Program-made: the position numbers and the translations under genes | Source of the DNA: Clostridia bacterium | GTDB taxonomy: Bacteria > Bacillota > Clostridia > Christensenellales > Aristaeellaceae | Direction: 5' to 3' | Assembly (NCBI GenBank): GCA_017460395.1 | Contig: JAFUBA010000093.1 | Span: 1 to 64,000 of the forward strand | Length of the DNA stretch: 64,000 bases | Shown: positions 54,378 to 63,707 of the stretch, in pieces | Numbering within the stretch: position 1 is the first letter of the stretch | How the letters are laid out: each line of letters opens with the position of its first letter | Notes under the pieces: generated by a model | Seen by the model: the letters and a program-made list of their open reading frames with translations, nothing else | The model's database searches: none | Told to the model about the DNA's origin: nothing

Positions 54378-56100
54378 CAAACGGCTGATGCTCATGTGCA
54401 CGGAGAGCAAAAAGTACATCCTGGGCAATATCCTTCTGCAGTTTCTGGAACTGTGCCTGAATGTCCTGATGATCGTGACCATGGCCCTCACGGTGGAGAA
54501 GCTCTATTCGCGTGTCTGGGGACTGCAGGATCTGGTGGTGCCCCTCCTTGTGATCCTTGGCACCGTGGTTCTGCGCTTTTTTACCACCCGCCTTGCGCTT
54601 CGCATGAGCTATCTTGCCTCCCGCACGGTCAAGCGGGTCATGCGCGAAAAGATCTACGGAAAGCTTCTGCGCCTTGGCACCTCCTACCGGGAGTACGTGA
54701 CCACGGCCGAGCTGGTGCAGGAGGCCGTGGAGGGCGTGGAGCAGCTGGAAAGCTACTTCGGCCAGTATGTGCCCCAGTTCTTCTATGCCTTCATGGCGCC
54801 CCTGGCCCTCTTCTTCCTCTTCGGCTTCGGCGGCAGCTGGAAGGTGGCGGCGGTGCTGCTGGTCTGCGTGCCGCTGATTCCGGGGGCCATCATGATGGTC
54901 CAGAAGATCGCAAAGAAGATCCTCGCAAAGTACTGGGGGCAGTATACGCAGCTCGGCAGCACCTTCCTGGAGAACCTCCAGGGCATGACGACCCTCAAGA
55001 TCTACCAGGCGGACGGGCAGAAAAACGAGGAGATGAACCGGGAGTCCGAGCATTTCCGAAAGGTGACCATGGCTGTTCTGACCATGCAGCTCAACTCCGT
55101 GACCATCATGGATCTGGTGGCCTACGGCGGCGCGGCCCTGGGGATTCTGCTGGCGACTCAGGCGTTCATCTCGGGCAGCATAGGCCTTTTCAATGTGGTG
55201 TTCATGATCCTGCTCTCCGCCGATTTCTTCCTGCCGATGAGGCGGCTCGGCAGCTATTTCCACGTGGCGATGAACGGTATGGCGGCCAGCGACAAGATCT
55301 TCAGGTTTCTCGGCGAGGAAGAGCCGGGCGAGAAGACGGAGCAGGTGAAGGGCTGCGATATCGAATTCAGGGACGTGCACTTTTCCTATGACACCGAGCG
55401 GGAGATCCTGCACGGCGTCAGCTTCAGCATCCCGGAGAAGGGCTTTGTCGGCATCGTGGGGGAGAGCGGCAGCGGCAAGTCCACCATTGCATCTCTCCTG
55501 ATGGGCAGAAACACCGTGGGCAGCGGGTCCCTGACCCTCGGCGGCAAGGACATCGGCCGCATCTCGGAGGACAGCCTCATGCGGGCGGTCACCTACGTGG
55601 GCACGAGCTCCGTGTTCTTTAAGGGCACGGTGCGGGAGAACCTGGCATTGGCAGCCCCCGGCGTTTCGGATGCGGACCTGTGGCAGGCCCTGGATAAGTG
55701 CGGGCTGAAGGAGTTTTTACAGAGCCAGCAGGGCCTGGACACCCGGCTTCTTGAAAACGCCGGGAACCTCTCCGGCGGGCAGAGGCAGCGTCTGGCCCTG
55801 GCCCGGGCGCTTCTGCACGATTCGCCGGTCTACATTTTCGACGAGGCGACCTCCAACATCGACATCGAGAGCGAGGAGACCATCCTTCACGAGATCCACC
55901 GCCTTGCAAAGCAGAGGACGGTCATCCTGATCTCCCACCGCCTGGCCAATGTGACGGACACGGACTGCATCTATGTGATGGAAAAGGGCACCGTGACAGA
56001 GCACGGGCAGCACGGGGAGCTCCTCGCAAAGGGCGGCGTGTACGCAGGCCTCTGGCGCGTCCAGTCGGCCCTCGAAACGTACGGAAGGGAGGCGGTGTAA
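54370..56100 (+). CDS. ABC exporter, fused permease-ATPase (CydD-like half)
   Basis: A 576-residue half-transporter. Six transmembrane helices fill residues about 15-300, with the coupling segment L-G-S-T-F-L-E-N-L-Q-G-M-T-T-L-K-I-Y near 200 that is typical of CydD-type proteins. The ATPase domain has Walker A G-E-S-G-S-G-K-S-T near 368, signature L-S-G-G-Q-R-Q-R near 475, Walker B V-Y-I-F-D-E-A-T-S near 495, and H-loop I-S-H-R. It pairs with the next gene (1-base gap) as a heterodimer. CydDC itself exports thiols and binds haem. With the operator shared with the nitrogenase-like operon, a tetrapyrrole or metal-chelate cargo is plausible but not shown. Confidence 0.9.
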   Translation: MFDKRLMLMCTESKKYILGNILLQFLELCLNVLMIVTMALTVEKLYSRVWGLQDLVVPLLVILGTVVLRFFTTRLALRMSYLASRTVKRVMREKIYGKLLRLGTSYREYVTTAELVQEAVEGVEQLESYFGQYVPQFFYAFMAPLALFFLFGFGGSWKVAAVLLVCVPLIPGAIMMVQKIAKKILAKYWGQYTQLGSTFLENLQGMTTLKIYQADGQKNEEMNRESEHFRKVTMAVLTMQLNSVTIMDLVAYGGAALGILLATQAFISGSIGLFNVVFMILLSADFFLPMRRLGSYFHVAMNGMAASDKIFRFLGEEEPGEKTEQVKGCDIEFRDVHFSYDTEREILHGVSFSIPEKGFVGIVGESGSGKSTIASLLMGRNTVGSGSLTLGGKDIGRISEDSLMRAVTYVGTSSVFFKGTVRENLALAAPGVSDADLWQALDKCGLKEFLQSQQGLDTRLLENAGNLSGGQRQRLALARALLHDSPVYIFDEATSNIDIESEETILHEIHRLAKQRTVILISHRLANVTDTDCIYVMEKGTVTEHGQHGELLAKGGVYAGLWRVQSALETYGREAV

Positions 56101-56101
56101 G

Positions 56102-57760
56102 ATGAAAAAGCAGAGCAAGGTCAGGGTACTGCTTCGCCTCGTGCAGCTGGTCAGACCGCTCACGGGCTTCATGCTGCTGGCGATTCTGATGGGGACCCTG
56201 GGTTTCCTGTGTGCCCAGTTCATCCCGATCCTGGGCGGCTATGCCGTGCTGCACGGGCTGAAGATTGAGATTCCTTTTCCGATCGGCAAGATCTGGGTCC
56301 TGCTCATCGGGATCGCGCTCCTGCGCGCCGTGCTCAAGTACGGGGAGCAGCGGACCAACCACTACATTGCCTTCACGCTGCTGGCGATCATCCGGGACCG
56401 GGTGTTCCAGGCGCTGCGCCGCCTGTGCCCGGCAAAGCTGGAGGGCCGGGACAAGGGCGACCTGATCTCCCTCATCACCTCCGACGTGGAGCTTTTGGAG
56501 GTATTCTACGCCCACACCATCTCGCCCATCTGCATCGCCTTCCTGGTGGAGACCATCATGGTGATCTTCATCGGCTCCTTCCACTGGAGCCTGGGGCTGA
56601 TGGCACTCATCGCCTTTCTGTGCGTGGGCGTCCTGCTTCCCCTTCTGATATCCAGGCGGAGCGGCAGTCTTGGGGACGAGCTGAGGCGGGACAACGGCGA
56701 GCTCTCCGCCTACATGCTGGAGAGCATCCGGGGCCTGGACGAGACCGTCCAGTACGGCGGGGGCGCGGCGAGACTGAGGGGCCTTACAGACAAGACCAAT
56801 GCCCTCACGGAAAAGCAGGGGAGCATGAATCAATTGACCGGCATCAACATGGCGCTGGCCAACACCTTCATCCTTGTCTTCGATGTCCTCATGCTGCTTC
56901 TGTGCGCCTTCCTCTACGCCCGCGGCACGGTCCAGTTTGACGGCTTCCTGATCCCACTTCTCGCCCTCATGTCCTCCTTTGGTCCGGTGACGGCCCTGGC
57001 GGGCCTTGGCACGACGCTGCAGGCCACGGTGGCCTCCGGCGCGCGCGTGCTTCAGGTGATCGACGAGGTGCCGGAGACCGAGGATATCACGGGGAAGCAG
57101 GCGGTCGATTTCCGCGGCGCGAAGGTGCAGGATGTCACCTTCTCCTACGGGCAGGAGACCGTGCTGAAGGATCTCACGCTCGCGCTTCCTGAGGGAAAGA
57201 TCATCGGGATCGTGGGGAAGAGCGGCTGCGGCAAGTCGACCCTCCTGAAGCTCCTCATGCGCTTCTGGCAGGTGAAGACGGGCGAGGTGTCCATCTCAGG
57301 CCGCAGCCTTGAGGACATCAACACAAACAATCTCCGGGACATGGAGAGCTACATGACCCAGGATACCCAGCTGTTCAAGGACACCATCGCCGGCAACATC
57401 CGCGTGGCCAAGCTGAATGCCACGGACGAGGAGGTCGTGGAGGCATGCAAGAAGGCTTCCATCCACGATTTCATCATGACATGCCCGAAGGGGTACGAGA
57501 CGCCGGTGGGCGAGCTTGGTCACACCCTGTCCGGCGGCGAGCGCCAGCGCATCGGCCTTGCCCGGGCCTTCCTGCACGGTGCGCCCTTCATGCTGCTGGA
57601 TGAGCCCACCAGCAATCTGGACAGCCTGAACGAGGCCGTGATCCTGAAATCACTGCGGGAGGAAGCGCAGGGCAAAACCGTGGTGCTGGTCTCCCACCGC
57701 AGGTCCACCGCCCGCATCGCGGATGAGACCATTGAGATGGAGAGCGGGCGGGTATCATGA
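56102..57760 (+). CDS. ABC exporter, fused permease-ATPase (CydC-like half)
   Basis: A 552-residue half-transporter partnered with the preceding protein. Transmembrane domain residues about 12-300, with L-D-E-T-V-Q-Y-G-G-G near 220. ATPase: Walker A G-K-S-G-C-G-K-S-T near 377, signature L-S-G-G-E-R-Q-R near 480, Walker B M-L-L-D-E-P-T-S-N-L-D near 498, H-loop V-S-H-R-R-S. The Cys inside Walker A is unusual but tolerated in ABC proteins. The stop overlaps the NOSP-family gene by 4 bases. Both nucleotide sites keep the catalytic Glu (D-E-A and D-E-P). Confidence 0.9.
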   Translation: MKKQSKVRVLLRLVQLVRPLTGFMLLAILMGTLGFLCAQFIPILGGYAVLHGLKIEIPFPIGKIWVLLIGIALLRAVLKYGEQRTNHYIAFTLLAIIRDRVFQALRRLCPAKLEGRDKGDLISLITSDVELLEVFYAHTISPICIAFLVETIMVIFIGSFHWSLGLMALIAFLCVGVLLPLLISRRSGSLGDELRRDNGELSAYMLESIRGLDETVQYGGGAARLRGLTDKTNALTEKQGSMNQLTGINMALANTFILVFDVLMLLLCAFLYARGTVQFDGFLIPLLALMSSFGPVTALAGLGTTLQATVASGARVLQVIDEVPETEDITGKQAVDFRGAKVQDVTFSYGQETVLKDLTLALPEGKIIGIVGKSGCGKSTLLKLLMRFWQVKTGEVSISGRSLEDINTNNLRDMESYMTQDTQLFKDTIAGNIRVAKLNATDEEVVEACKKASIHDFIMTCPKGYETPVGELGHTLSGGERQRIGLARAFLHGAPFMLLDEPTSNLDSLNEAVILKSLREEAQGKTVVLVSHRRSTARIADETIEMESGRVS

Positions 57761-58107
57761 GCACTCTGTCGACAAAGCAGGAAACAAAAAGGCAAAAGGA
57801 AAAGCGCATGGTGGGCGACATGATCGCGCTCTACTGCAGGAGGAACCACCGGTCCCGGAAAGGGGAACTTTGCCCCGAGTGCCAGGCGCTCCTGGACTAT
57901 GCCTGTCAGCGGAGCGACAGGTGTCCCTTCATGGAAACCAAGACCTTCTGCTCGAACTGCCGCGTGCACTGCTATGGACCTGAGATGCGGGAGAAGATCC
58001 GCACGGTGATGCGCTTTTCCGGTCCCAGGATGCTGTTTCACCATCCGGTGATGGCATTGTGGCACGTGGTCTCCACCATGACAGAAAAGAGGAAACACCG
58101 AAATTGA
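57757..58107 (+). CDS. NOSP-family (nitrous oxide-stimulated promoter) protein
   Basis: A 116-residue protein of the small Cys-rich family named NOSP in databases. Eight Cys and several His are ordered as C-R-R-N-H, C-P-E-C, C-Q-R-S-D-R-C-P, F-C-S-N-C-R-V-H-C-Y, followed by a helical end M-R-F-S-G-P-R-M-L-F-H-H-P. The pattern points to a zinc- or iron-sulfur-binding fold. The actual role is unknown; the family name comes from a promoter study and is not a function. In other anaerobes, as I recall, it lies next to YbaN-type genes, as here. It overlaps the upstream exporter and downstream YbaN genes by 4 bases each. Confidence 0.85.
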   Translation: MSTLSTKQETKRQKEKRMVGDMIALYCRRNHRSRKGELCPECQALLDYACQRSDRCPFMETKTFCSNCRVHCYGPEMREKIRTVMRFSGPRMLFHHPVMALWHVVSTMTEKRKHRN

Positions 58108-58487
58108 AGCTCAAGAAGTACGGTTTCATTGCCCTTGGATGTATCTGTCTCGGCCTTGGCACGGTGGGCGTGTTTCTGCCGATTCTCCCCACCACGCCGT
58201 TTTATCTTCTGACCGTGTTCTTTTTTGCAAATTCCTCGCAGCGGCTGCATGACTGGTTCCTTCAGACGAAGCTCTACAAAAAGCACCTGGCATCGTACGT
58301 GGAGGGCCGCGGCATGACGCGCTCGACGAAGGTGTCCATATTGACCTCCGTGACGCTTCTGATGGGCCTTGGCTTTTTCATGATGGCAAGGCGCGGGATC
58401 TGGATCCCCTGCGGGATCCTGGCGGCCGTGTGGCTGGGGCACATTCTGTACTTTACCCTGCGCGTGAAGACGCTCCCGGGAAAGTAA
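58104..58487 (+). CDS. YbaN-family (DUF454) membrane protein
   Basis: A 127-residue membrane protein with the DUF454 signature: first helix Y-G-F-I-A-L-G-C-I-C-L-G-L-G-T-V-G-V-F-L-P-I-L-P-T-T-P-F, then the amphipathic H-D-W-F-L-Q-T-K-L-Y segment and two further helices. I place the start at a TTG at 58104 that overlaps the NOSP stop codon (TTGA), preceded by AGAGGAAA, because family proteins begin just here (K-L-K-K-Y). A GTG start at 58059 would add 15 atypical residues. YbaN genes often sit in iron- or haem-related operons, consistent with the metal-type operator at this operon's promoter. Confidence 0.85.
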   Translation: MKLKKYGFIALGCICLGLGTVGVFLPILPTTPFYLLTVFFFANSSQRLHDWFLQTKLYKKHLASYVEGRGMTRSTKVSILTSVTLLMGLGFFMMARRGIWIPCGILAAVWLGHILYFTLRVKTLPGK

Positions 58488-58521
58488 AACGCATCGAATG
58501 AAACATGGAGGAGAAAAACAC

Positions 58522-59763
58522 ATGAAGATCACGGCAGTCGGTATCGGCACCAGAGGGGATGTTCAGCCGCTGATTGAACTGGGCGCTGAAATGAAAAAGC
58601 GCGGCCATGAATACCGCGTCGCCTCCTTTGAGGATTTCAGGGCCATGACAGAGGAAAAGGGACTGGAATTCATTCATCTTGACGGCAATGTCGCCGCGCT
58701 CACGCAGTACCTGATCACGGAGTATGTGAAGGTATCGGACTTCATGCCGGGCTATATGAAGCTCTACAGGGCGTTTCCGGGCATCCTGGACCAGATCGCG
58801 GATGCTGTGAAGGGGTCGGATGCTGCAACCTACGGGATCTGCTCCTTCTTTGTGAGGTCCGCCTGCGATCTGCATAAAGTGCCGGCTGTCCGAATCTTCT
58901 TCAGCCCCTTTGATGCAACGAACCAGTACTCCCTGTATTCTGACAGGCGAAACTCCCTCACCAACGGACTGAACTACCTCATGCAGGAGCCCGGCATGAA
59001 CATGCTGACGATGAAGCTGTTCAATGGGTGGCGCTCGGAGCACGGCCTCCGGAAGTGGACCATGCTCTCAGACTACAGAAAACAAAACGGGGAGAAGGTG
59101 CTGACCTTCTATCCGGTATCCCCGTATCTGATGCCGCCGGACCCCACATGGGGCTCACACATCCACGTGACGGGATACTGGTATCATCCGGACGACAAGG
59201 GAGACTTCAAGCCAAGTCCGGAGCTGGAAGCGTTCCTGAAAGGTGGGGAAGCGCCTCTTTTTGTGGGCTTTGGCCGTGCCGCCTCGCCCGAGATGAAGGA
59301 GCTGCAGAATAGAACCCTGGAGGCCATCGCAAATATGCACGTGAGGGCGATCTTTCAGGGAGAACAGGCGGATCGCTCGAACATTCACGATGGGGACGGG
59401 AACATCTTCTATGCGGGCAATGTGCCGTATGGCTGGCTCTATCCGCGGGTGCGCGCCGTCGTGCATCACGGCGGCTGCTCCACCACAGGGCTGGGCCTCA
59501 GAGCCGGGAAACCCACGCTCGTGATGCCGCTTGCACTGGATCAGCTGTTTTACGGGAGACAGGTGCATGAACTCCGCTGCGGTCCGGCACCCCTGTACGT
59601 CCGCTTTGAGCTGCCCACTGTCGATACCATTCAGGAGGCCATACGGGACTTGATCAGTGGAAAATACGACGAGGGCGCGAAAAAGGCACAGGCCTGCCTG
59701 ATGCAGGAGCGTGGGTGCGAGGCGGCAGCAGATCTGCTGGAGAAGAGATTCGGAAAGGTGTGA
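58522..59763 (+). CDS. GT1-family glycosyltransferase (UDP-sugar:lipid type)
   Basis: A 413-residue glycosyltransferase of the UGT/sterol-glucosyltransferase class (GT-B fold). The N-terminal domain opens with I-T-A-V-G-I-G-T-R-G-D-V-Q-P near residue 8 and R-G-H-E-Y-R-V-A. The donor-binding C-terminal domain has V-G-F-G-R-A-A-S near 255, Y-G-W-L-Y-P-R-V near 310 and the His-Gly-Gly-C-S-T-T-G signature near 327 (V-V-H-H-G-G-C-S-T-T-G). Such enzymes glycosylate sterols, macrolides or hydrophobic small molecules. GGAGGAG precedes the ATG at 58522. It follows the YbaN gene by 34 bases with no terminator, so it is probably the last gene of the same operon. Confidence 0.88.
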   Translation: MKITAVGIGTRGDVQPLIELGAEMKKRGHEYRVASFEDFRAMTEEKGLEFIHLDGNVAALTQYLITEYVKVSDFMPGYMKLYRAFPGILDQIADAVKGSDAATYGICSFFVRSACDLHKVPAVRIFFSPFDATNQYSLYSDRRNSLTNGLNYLMQEPGMNMLTMKLFNGWRSEHGLRKWTMLSDYRKQNGEKVLTFYPVSPYLMPPDPTWGSHIHVTGYWYHPDDKGDFKPSPELEAFLKGGEAPLFVGFGRAASPEMKELQNRTLEAIANMHVRAIFQGEQADRSNIHDGDGNIFYAGNVPYGWLYPRVRAVVHHGGCSTTGLGLRAGKPTLVMPLALDQLFYGRQVHELRCGPAPLYVRFELPTVDTIQEAIRDLISGKYDEGAKKAQACLMQERGCEAAADLLEKRFGKV

Positions 59764-60169
59764 GGAAGAGAGACGGGCGATCATCGCAGGTTTCCGCAGG
59801 CCTGTGCACCTGTTTTGAAAAAAGATGACGCAGCTGTATCCCTGTGCTATACTGGGGGCTATATCAGCATCCGGGGGAGCACGGTGACCGGGCGGAAGAT
59901 CTGGAGATGCAGAAGGTCTTGAGCAATCAGGCAGAGCGTTCCCTGAGCCGTCTGCGCGCCTAGATGGTCTTATGATCTGACGATAGATCATGGCATGCTG
60001 CAGATGTCCTGAAAACCGATTCTGAAATGGAAACATATTTGGGCTCGGTGCTGATCTGCACGGAGCCTTTTCAAGCAGATGTCATAAATACGGCGGTGCC
60101 TGCACGCCGTCCCTGTCCCTGGGGCATATTGCCCGATGGTTTTTCTGTGGTTTTTCAACTACAGGTACC
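59764..60169. other. About 400-base intergenic region
   Basis: Contains an extended -10 element TGC-TATACT (59845-59853) with ATGACG 17 bases ahead, facing plus, but no gene follows it within 350 bases. It may drive a small untranslated RNA or be spurious. No terminator is seen after the glycosyltransferase. Confidence 0.4.
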
Positions 60170-60198
60170 ATGACTTTTCCCGGGGACAAAGCTATACT
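60170..60198 (+). promoter_or_regulatory. Candidate promoter
   Basis: ATGACT (60170-60175), a 17-base gap and TATACT (60193-60198), 33 bases before the start of the hypothetical gene at 60231. Confidence 0.55.
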
Positions 60199-60230
60199 TG
60201 GGAGCATCAAAGACAGATGAGGTGGACAGA

Positions 60231-60866
60231 ATGAACCTGAAAGAAGCATTTCGCTACCAGAACAGGCTCCAGAGCCTGATGGATGAGGCCAGGACGATCC
60301 TGAATACGGAGGACAATGTCACGGTGCAGAAGGTGACCGTGATGAAAAAGCAGGTTATGCCGGATGCAGAGAATGAGACGAGAATTCAGGAAGTGCCCTC
60401 GCAGTATGCGGACAGGATCAATGATGTCGTAGGCTTCCTGGTCTGGCTTCTGTCTGAGCATGAGAAGCTGACACAGTCGATTCGAAGGACAAAGAATGCC
60501 CTGAAGATCGATATGGACGGGGAGATCAGCCTCAACCGGCAGCGGCAGGAAATCGCCTCGGTGCTGCGGGGAATGACTGCCCTCAGAAACTCTGAGCGCA
60601 CGGTCATCGGCGGGGGCCGGGGCTATCGTTTCAACGCAGAGGGCAATCAGGTGACATATGTCTGCGATCTGCAGAAGGTGACCACCATCAATTTTGACCG
60701 CAAGATGGTGAGAAACACGGCGGCAGAGCTGGAGAGGCGCTCGGATGCGGTCTCTCAGGCAATTGATGAGTGCGCCATCAACCACCAGGTGGACTACAAT
60801 TGCCTCTTTGATGTCAACGATGGCTTCGATGAGGTCTTTGAGGTGTACATGGAGCAGAAGAAATGA
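60231..60866 (+). CDS. Hypothetical protein, 211 aa, helical
   Basis: A soluble protein with the start at the ATG 60231, preceded by GAGGTGG and a promoter. The first 110 residues are mostly helical and charged (F-R-Y-Q-N-R-L-Q-S-L-M-D-E-A-R near the start, V-V-G-F-L-V-W-L-L-S-E-H-E-K-L near 75). A short glycine turn follows (I-G-G-G-R-G-Y-R-F near 140), then a beta-strand-like Y-V-C-D-L-Q-K-V-T-T-I-N-F-D. The end is a helical hairpin with acidic residues (D-V-N-D-G-F-D-E-V-F). It resembles structural or phage-tail-chaperone-like proteins in texture only. The function is unknown and no family is recognised. Confidence 0.7.
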   Translation: MNLKEAFRYQNRLQSLMDEARTILNTEDNVTVQKVTVMKKQVMPDAENETRIQEVPSQYADRINDVVGFLVWLLSEHEKLTQSIRRTKNALKIDMDGEISLNRQRQEIASVLRGMTALRNSERTVIGGGRGYRFNAEGNQVTYVCDLQKVTTINFDRKMVRNTAAELERRSDAVSQAIDECAINHQVDYNCLFDVNDGFDEVFEVYMEQKK

Positions 60867-61287
60867 GCTGAAGGTCCGGCTGTCTGAGCAGCAGCGGGGC
60901 GGGGAATACGCGGATGTCGGTTCAGGCGCAGATGAACTATAACGCTGCGCAAACAGGTGGGTATGAATATCTTCTGTTGTCCGAGGGGGACGATATCTTC
61001 ACGATCATCTTCTCACACTTCAGACACGCCCACACGCATGATTGCCGTCTTTCTGGAATGCACCATTCACTCGCCGCTCTGCGTTTCGCCCAAAAGCTTC
61101 TGGTAAGTTCTTGAACAAAGTTCTTGAACTTTGATCGTTGATTTTCAGGCTCTCCGCTGCGCCGGAGGAAGACGGGATGCCCCGGATGAATCTGAGTGGC
61201 GGAAAGCAAAAATGGCGGAAGCGTATTTTCTGTGCCGCTGCTCCTCAGACAGCCGGCATGAACACAGTCATGCAGGAGGGGACCATC
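60867..61287. other. About 420-base intergenic region
   Basis: No gene is supported. The short frames here lack ribosome sites. The stretch near 61085-61140 is AT-richer and could hold the promoter for the racemase gene. A TTCTTGAACAAAGTTCTTGAAC direct repeat (about 61109-61131) is present. Confidence 0.4.
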
Positions 61288-61995
61288 ATGAAGCTTGCAT
61301 TTGTCTACACGATATCCACACCGGCCCTCGAGCAACTGGTGGCGGAGACTTTCTTCAGGGAAATCGGGAAGTTTGACGGCCTCATCTACCGGGTGCCTGA
61401 AGCGCTTTCTGAGGCCATGGAGAAGGGAAGCCTCACACGCAAGGGTGCCGCGCAGCTCATGCACACCTATCTGCAGGCCATCACGGACGGCGCCGATGTG
61501 ATCGTGAACTGCTGCTCCACGGTGCGCGCAGCGGCACTTGAGTTTGAGAAGGTATCGAAAAGCTACGGCGTCCCCATGCTGCAGATTGACACGGAGATGC
61601 TCAGAGTGGCCGGGCACATGGGCAGAATGGTCGGCGTGCTTGCCACCGCAGGATCGACGATCGAGCCCACCTGCAGCGGCATCAGAGCGTATGCGTCGGG
61701 CAGGCACATCATATGCCAGGCGCGTCTTGCGGACGTCTTCGGTGCAGAGGATCCGGAGCTATACCGGGAAAAGCTCATCTCTGCCGCCAGGGAGCTTGCA
61801 GAATTCTCGGATGTGATCGTGCTTGCCCAGGCATCCATGGCCTTCCTGGAGAAGGACATCGCGCAGGCCACCGGAAAGCCGTGTCTTTCCAGTCCGGGCC
61901 TGGCCGCAAAGGACATGAAACGGATCGTGAAAATCATGGAGTCCAAGAAGACGCTTCATCGGACGGAGTCCGAGCTCTACCCGGCCTGCCACTGA
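61288..61995 (+). CDS. Asp/Glu/hydantoin racemase-family protein
   Basis: A 235-residue protein of the Asp/Glu racemase superfamily. The ATG at 61288 follows GGAGGGG by 7 bases. The first catalytic Cys lies in V-N-C-C-S-T-V-R near residue 75, and a second candidate in K-P-C-L-S-S-P-G near 200. A G-V-L-A-T-A-G-S-T near 115 is the usual substrate-phosphate-like loop. Members include aspartate and glutamate racemases, hydantoin racemases and maleate isomerases, so the exact substrate is open. The P-T-C-S-G segment adds another Cys near 130. The gene is followed 25 bases later by an AAA-ATPase gene. The two are probably co-transcribed but not obviously related. Confidence 0.82.
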   Translation: MKLAFVYTISTPALEQLVAETFFREIGKFDGLIYRVPEALSEAMEKGSLTRKGAAQLMHTYLQAITDGADVIVNCCSTVRAAALEFEKVSKSYGVPMLQIDTEMLRVAGHMGRMVGVLATAGSTIEPTCSGIRAYASGRHIICQARLADVFGAEDPELYREKLISAARELAEFSDVIVLAQASMAFLEKDIAQATGKPCLSSPGLAAKDMKRIVKIMESKKTLHRTESELYPACH

Positions 61996-62020
61996 TGGCA
62001 GTGAAAGGATGCGGATACGG

Positions 62021-63679
62021 ATGGATACAAAGGCGATCGCCATCTCCAGTCAGTTTGAGGAAGTCGTTCGGCAGTGCAGGTATCTTGTGGACAAGACCGA
62101 GCTGATGTATGAGCTCATGGGGACATATCCCGATGAGGTGACGTACATCACGCGCCCGAGCGGCTTTGGCAAGACCATGAACATGCGCATGATGGAGAGC
62201 TTCTTCGATATGAGACGGGACAGTGCAGAGCTGTTTTCTGGGCTCAGGATCTCGGCTCATCCGGAGTTCTGCAGGGAATGGATGAACCGCTATCCTGTGC
62301 TGCTGCTGTCCTTTGGGGACGTGGGAGGAGAAACGTATGACGTTTTCTTTCGCGCGCTCAAGAAGTCGCTTTCCGCGCTTTGCAGGGAGCACGCGGATCT
62401 TATGGAGCGCGGGATGGCGGAGCCGGGCGATGTAAAGACATTTGAACATCTGTTGTCCGGAAAGGCAAACCCTTCGGAGGTAGAAAAGGCACTTCAGACC
62501 ATCATGCGGATGATGCACGCTGTGTACGACAGACCGGTGATCCTGCTGCTGGATGACTATGATGTACCGCTTTCAAGGGCAGAGGCGACCGGGAATGAAG
62601 AGCTCTGCATGCAGGTGCGGAAGACGATCTTCGGGATCCTGCGTGCTGCCACGAAGAAGAACGAGCATCTGAAGTGTGCCGTCGTGACCGGATGTCTGCA
62701 GTTTTCCGGAGACAGCATCTTCACGGAGGTTCAGCGCTTTACGGTAGAAGACCCAAAGTGCAGCCGGTACTTTGGCTTTTTGCAGGACGAGGTCGCGGGC
62801 ATGCTGGAGGCCTTACAGTTGTCAGACAAGCTGGAGAAGGTGAAGGACTTATATGGCGGCTACCTCATCGGGGACACGGAACTCTTCTGTCCGGGCGGTG
62901 TGGCAGATTATATCGCTCACATGAAAAAAGCAGGGCGGAAAAAGTATCTGCCCTGCCATATGTCAGAAGGTTCGGAGAGAGTCCTCTGGAAATTTGTGAA
63001 CCCCGGGAGAAGTGACGCATCTGCGCCTGTCGAAGCGCTTTTGCATGGAGGAACCATCTCGGAGGAAATCTCACAGCCCCTTGCCTGCGTGATGCTAAGC
63101 GATGACCGGAAAAATCTCTGGAGTGCCCTCCTGATGGGCGGCTGCCTCACGAGGGCGGACAAGGTGAGTGCGGGCGGCAGCGTCAGGCTCCGTATCCCGA
63201 ATGCCGGTATCGAAGATCTTTTCAGGGATGAAGTCCGGGCAAGGTTTGAGGAAAAGCTGGACGCAGATGCCGCGGCGGCTTTCGTCACGGCGATGCGGCA
63301 AAAAAACGGGCAGACGGCATCGGACATGCTCACGGAGATCCTGTCCGGATCCATCAGCTATGGACACTATGCGGAGGCGTATTACATTGACGTGCTGAGT
63401 GGGATCTTCAAATCGCGCGGGCTCATGCTGGAAGCCACACGTGGCGGCGGCAAGAAAAGGGCGATGCTTCGGGTCAGGGACGGTGCAGCACAGTCCGTTT
63501 TTCGGATTGCTCTGATCTTGTCTGAGCGGCGGACTGCCCTGATGACCGACTGCAATGCAGTGATCAGGCAGGCTTTTGATAAAACCCTAAAAATTAAGCA
63601 GGCGGAAGGTGACGAGAAGGCGCTGTTTTGCGCCATTGCCTTCTATGCAAAGAGGGCATACGTAAAGTTTATGAAATGA
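62021..63679 (+). CDS. AAA-ATPase-like / PD-(D/E)XK nuclease superfamily protein
   Basis: A 552-residue protein of the family abundant in anaerobic gut bacteria (AAA-ATPase_like N-terminal domain, PD-(D/E)XK-like C-terminal domain). Walker A is R-P-S-G-F-G-K-T-M near residue 48, Walker B is I-L-L-L-D-D-Y-D-V-P near 178, and the R-P-x-G-F-G-K pattern is a family hallmark, as is Y-L-V-D-K-T near the start. The C-terminal region has H-Y-A-E-A-Y-Y near 448, G-L-M-L-E-A-T-R-G-G-G-K-K-R near 468 and the family-typical A-I-A-F-Y-A-K-R-A at the end. These genes multiply in genomes and may be mobile, with an unknown biological role. I chose the ATG at 62021 because AAAGGA lies 11 bases upstream. Confidence 0.85.
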   Translation: MDTKAIAISSQFEEVVRQCRYLVDKTELMYELMGTYPDEVTYITRPSGFGKTMNMRMMESFFDMRRDSAELFSGLRISAHPEFCREWMNRYPVLLLSFGDVGGETYDVFFRALKKSLSALCREHADLMERGMAEPGDVKTFEHLLSGKANPSEVEKALQTIMRMMHAVYDRPVILLLDDYDVPLSRAEATGNEELCMQVRKTIFGILRAATKKNEHLKCAVVTGCLQFSGDSIFTEVQRFTVEDPKCSRYFGFLQDEVAGMLEALQLSDKLEKVKDLYGGYLIGDTELFCPGGVADYIAHMKKAGRKKYLPCHMSEGSERVLWKFVNPGRSDASAPVEALLHGGTISEEISQPLACVMLSDDRKNLWSALLMGGCLTRADKVSAGGSVRLRIPNAGIEDLFRDEVRARFEEKLDADAAAAFVTAMRQKNGQTASDMLTEILSGSISYGHYAEAYYIDVLSGIFKSRGLMLEATRGGGKKRAMLRVRDGAAQSVFRIALILSERRTALMTDCNAVIRQAFDKTLKIKQAEGDEKALFCAIAFYAKRAYVKFMK

Positions 63680-63707
63680 CAGACGGGCCCTGAAAACGGG
63701 AGGAATA

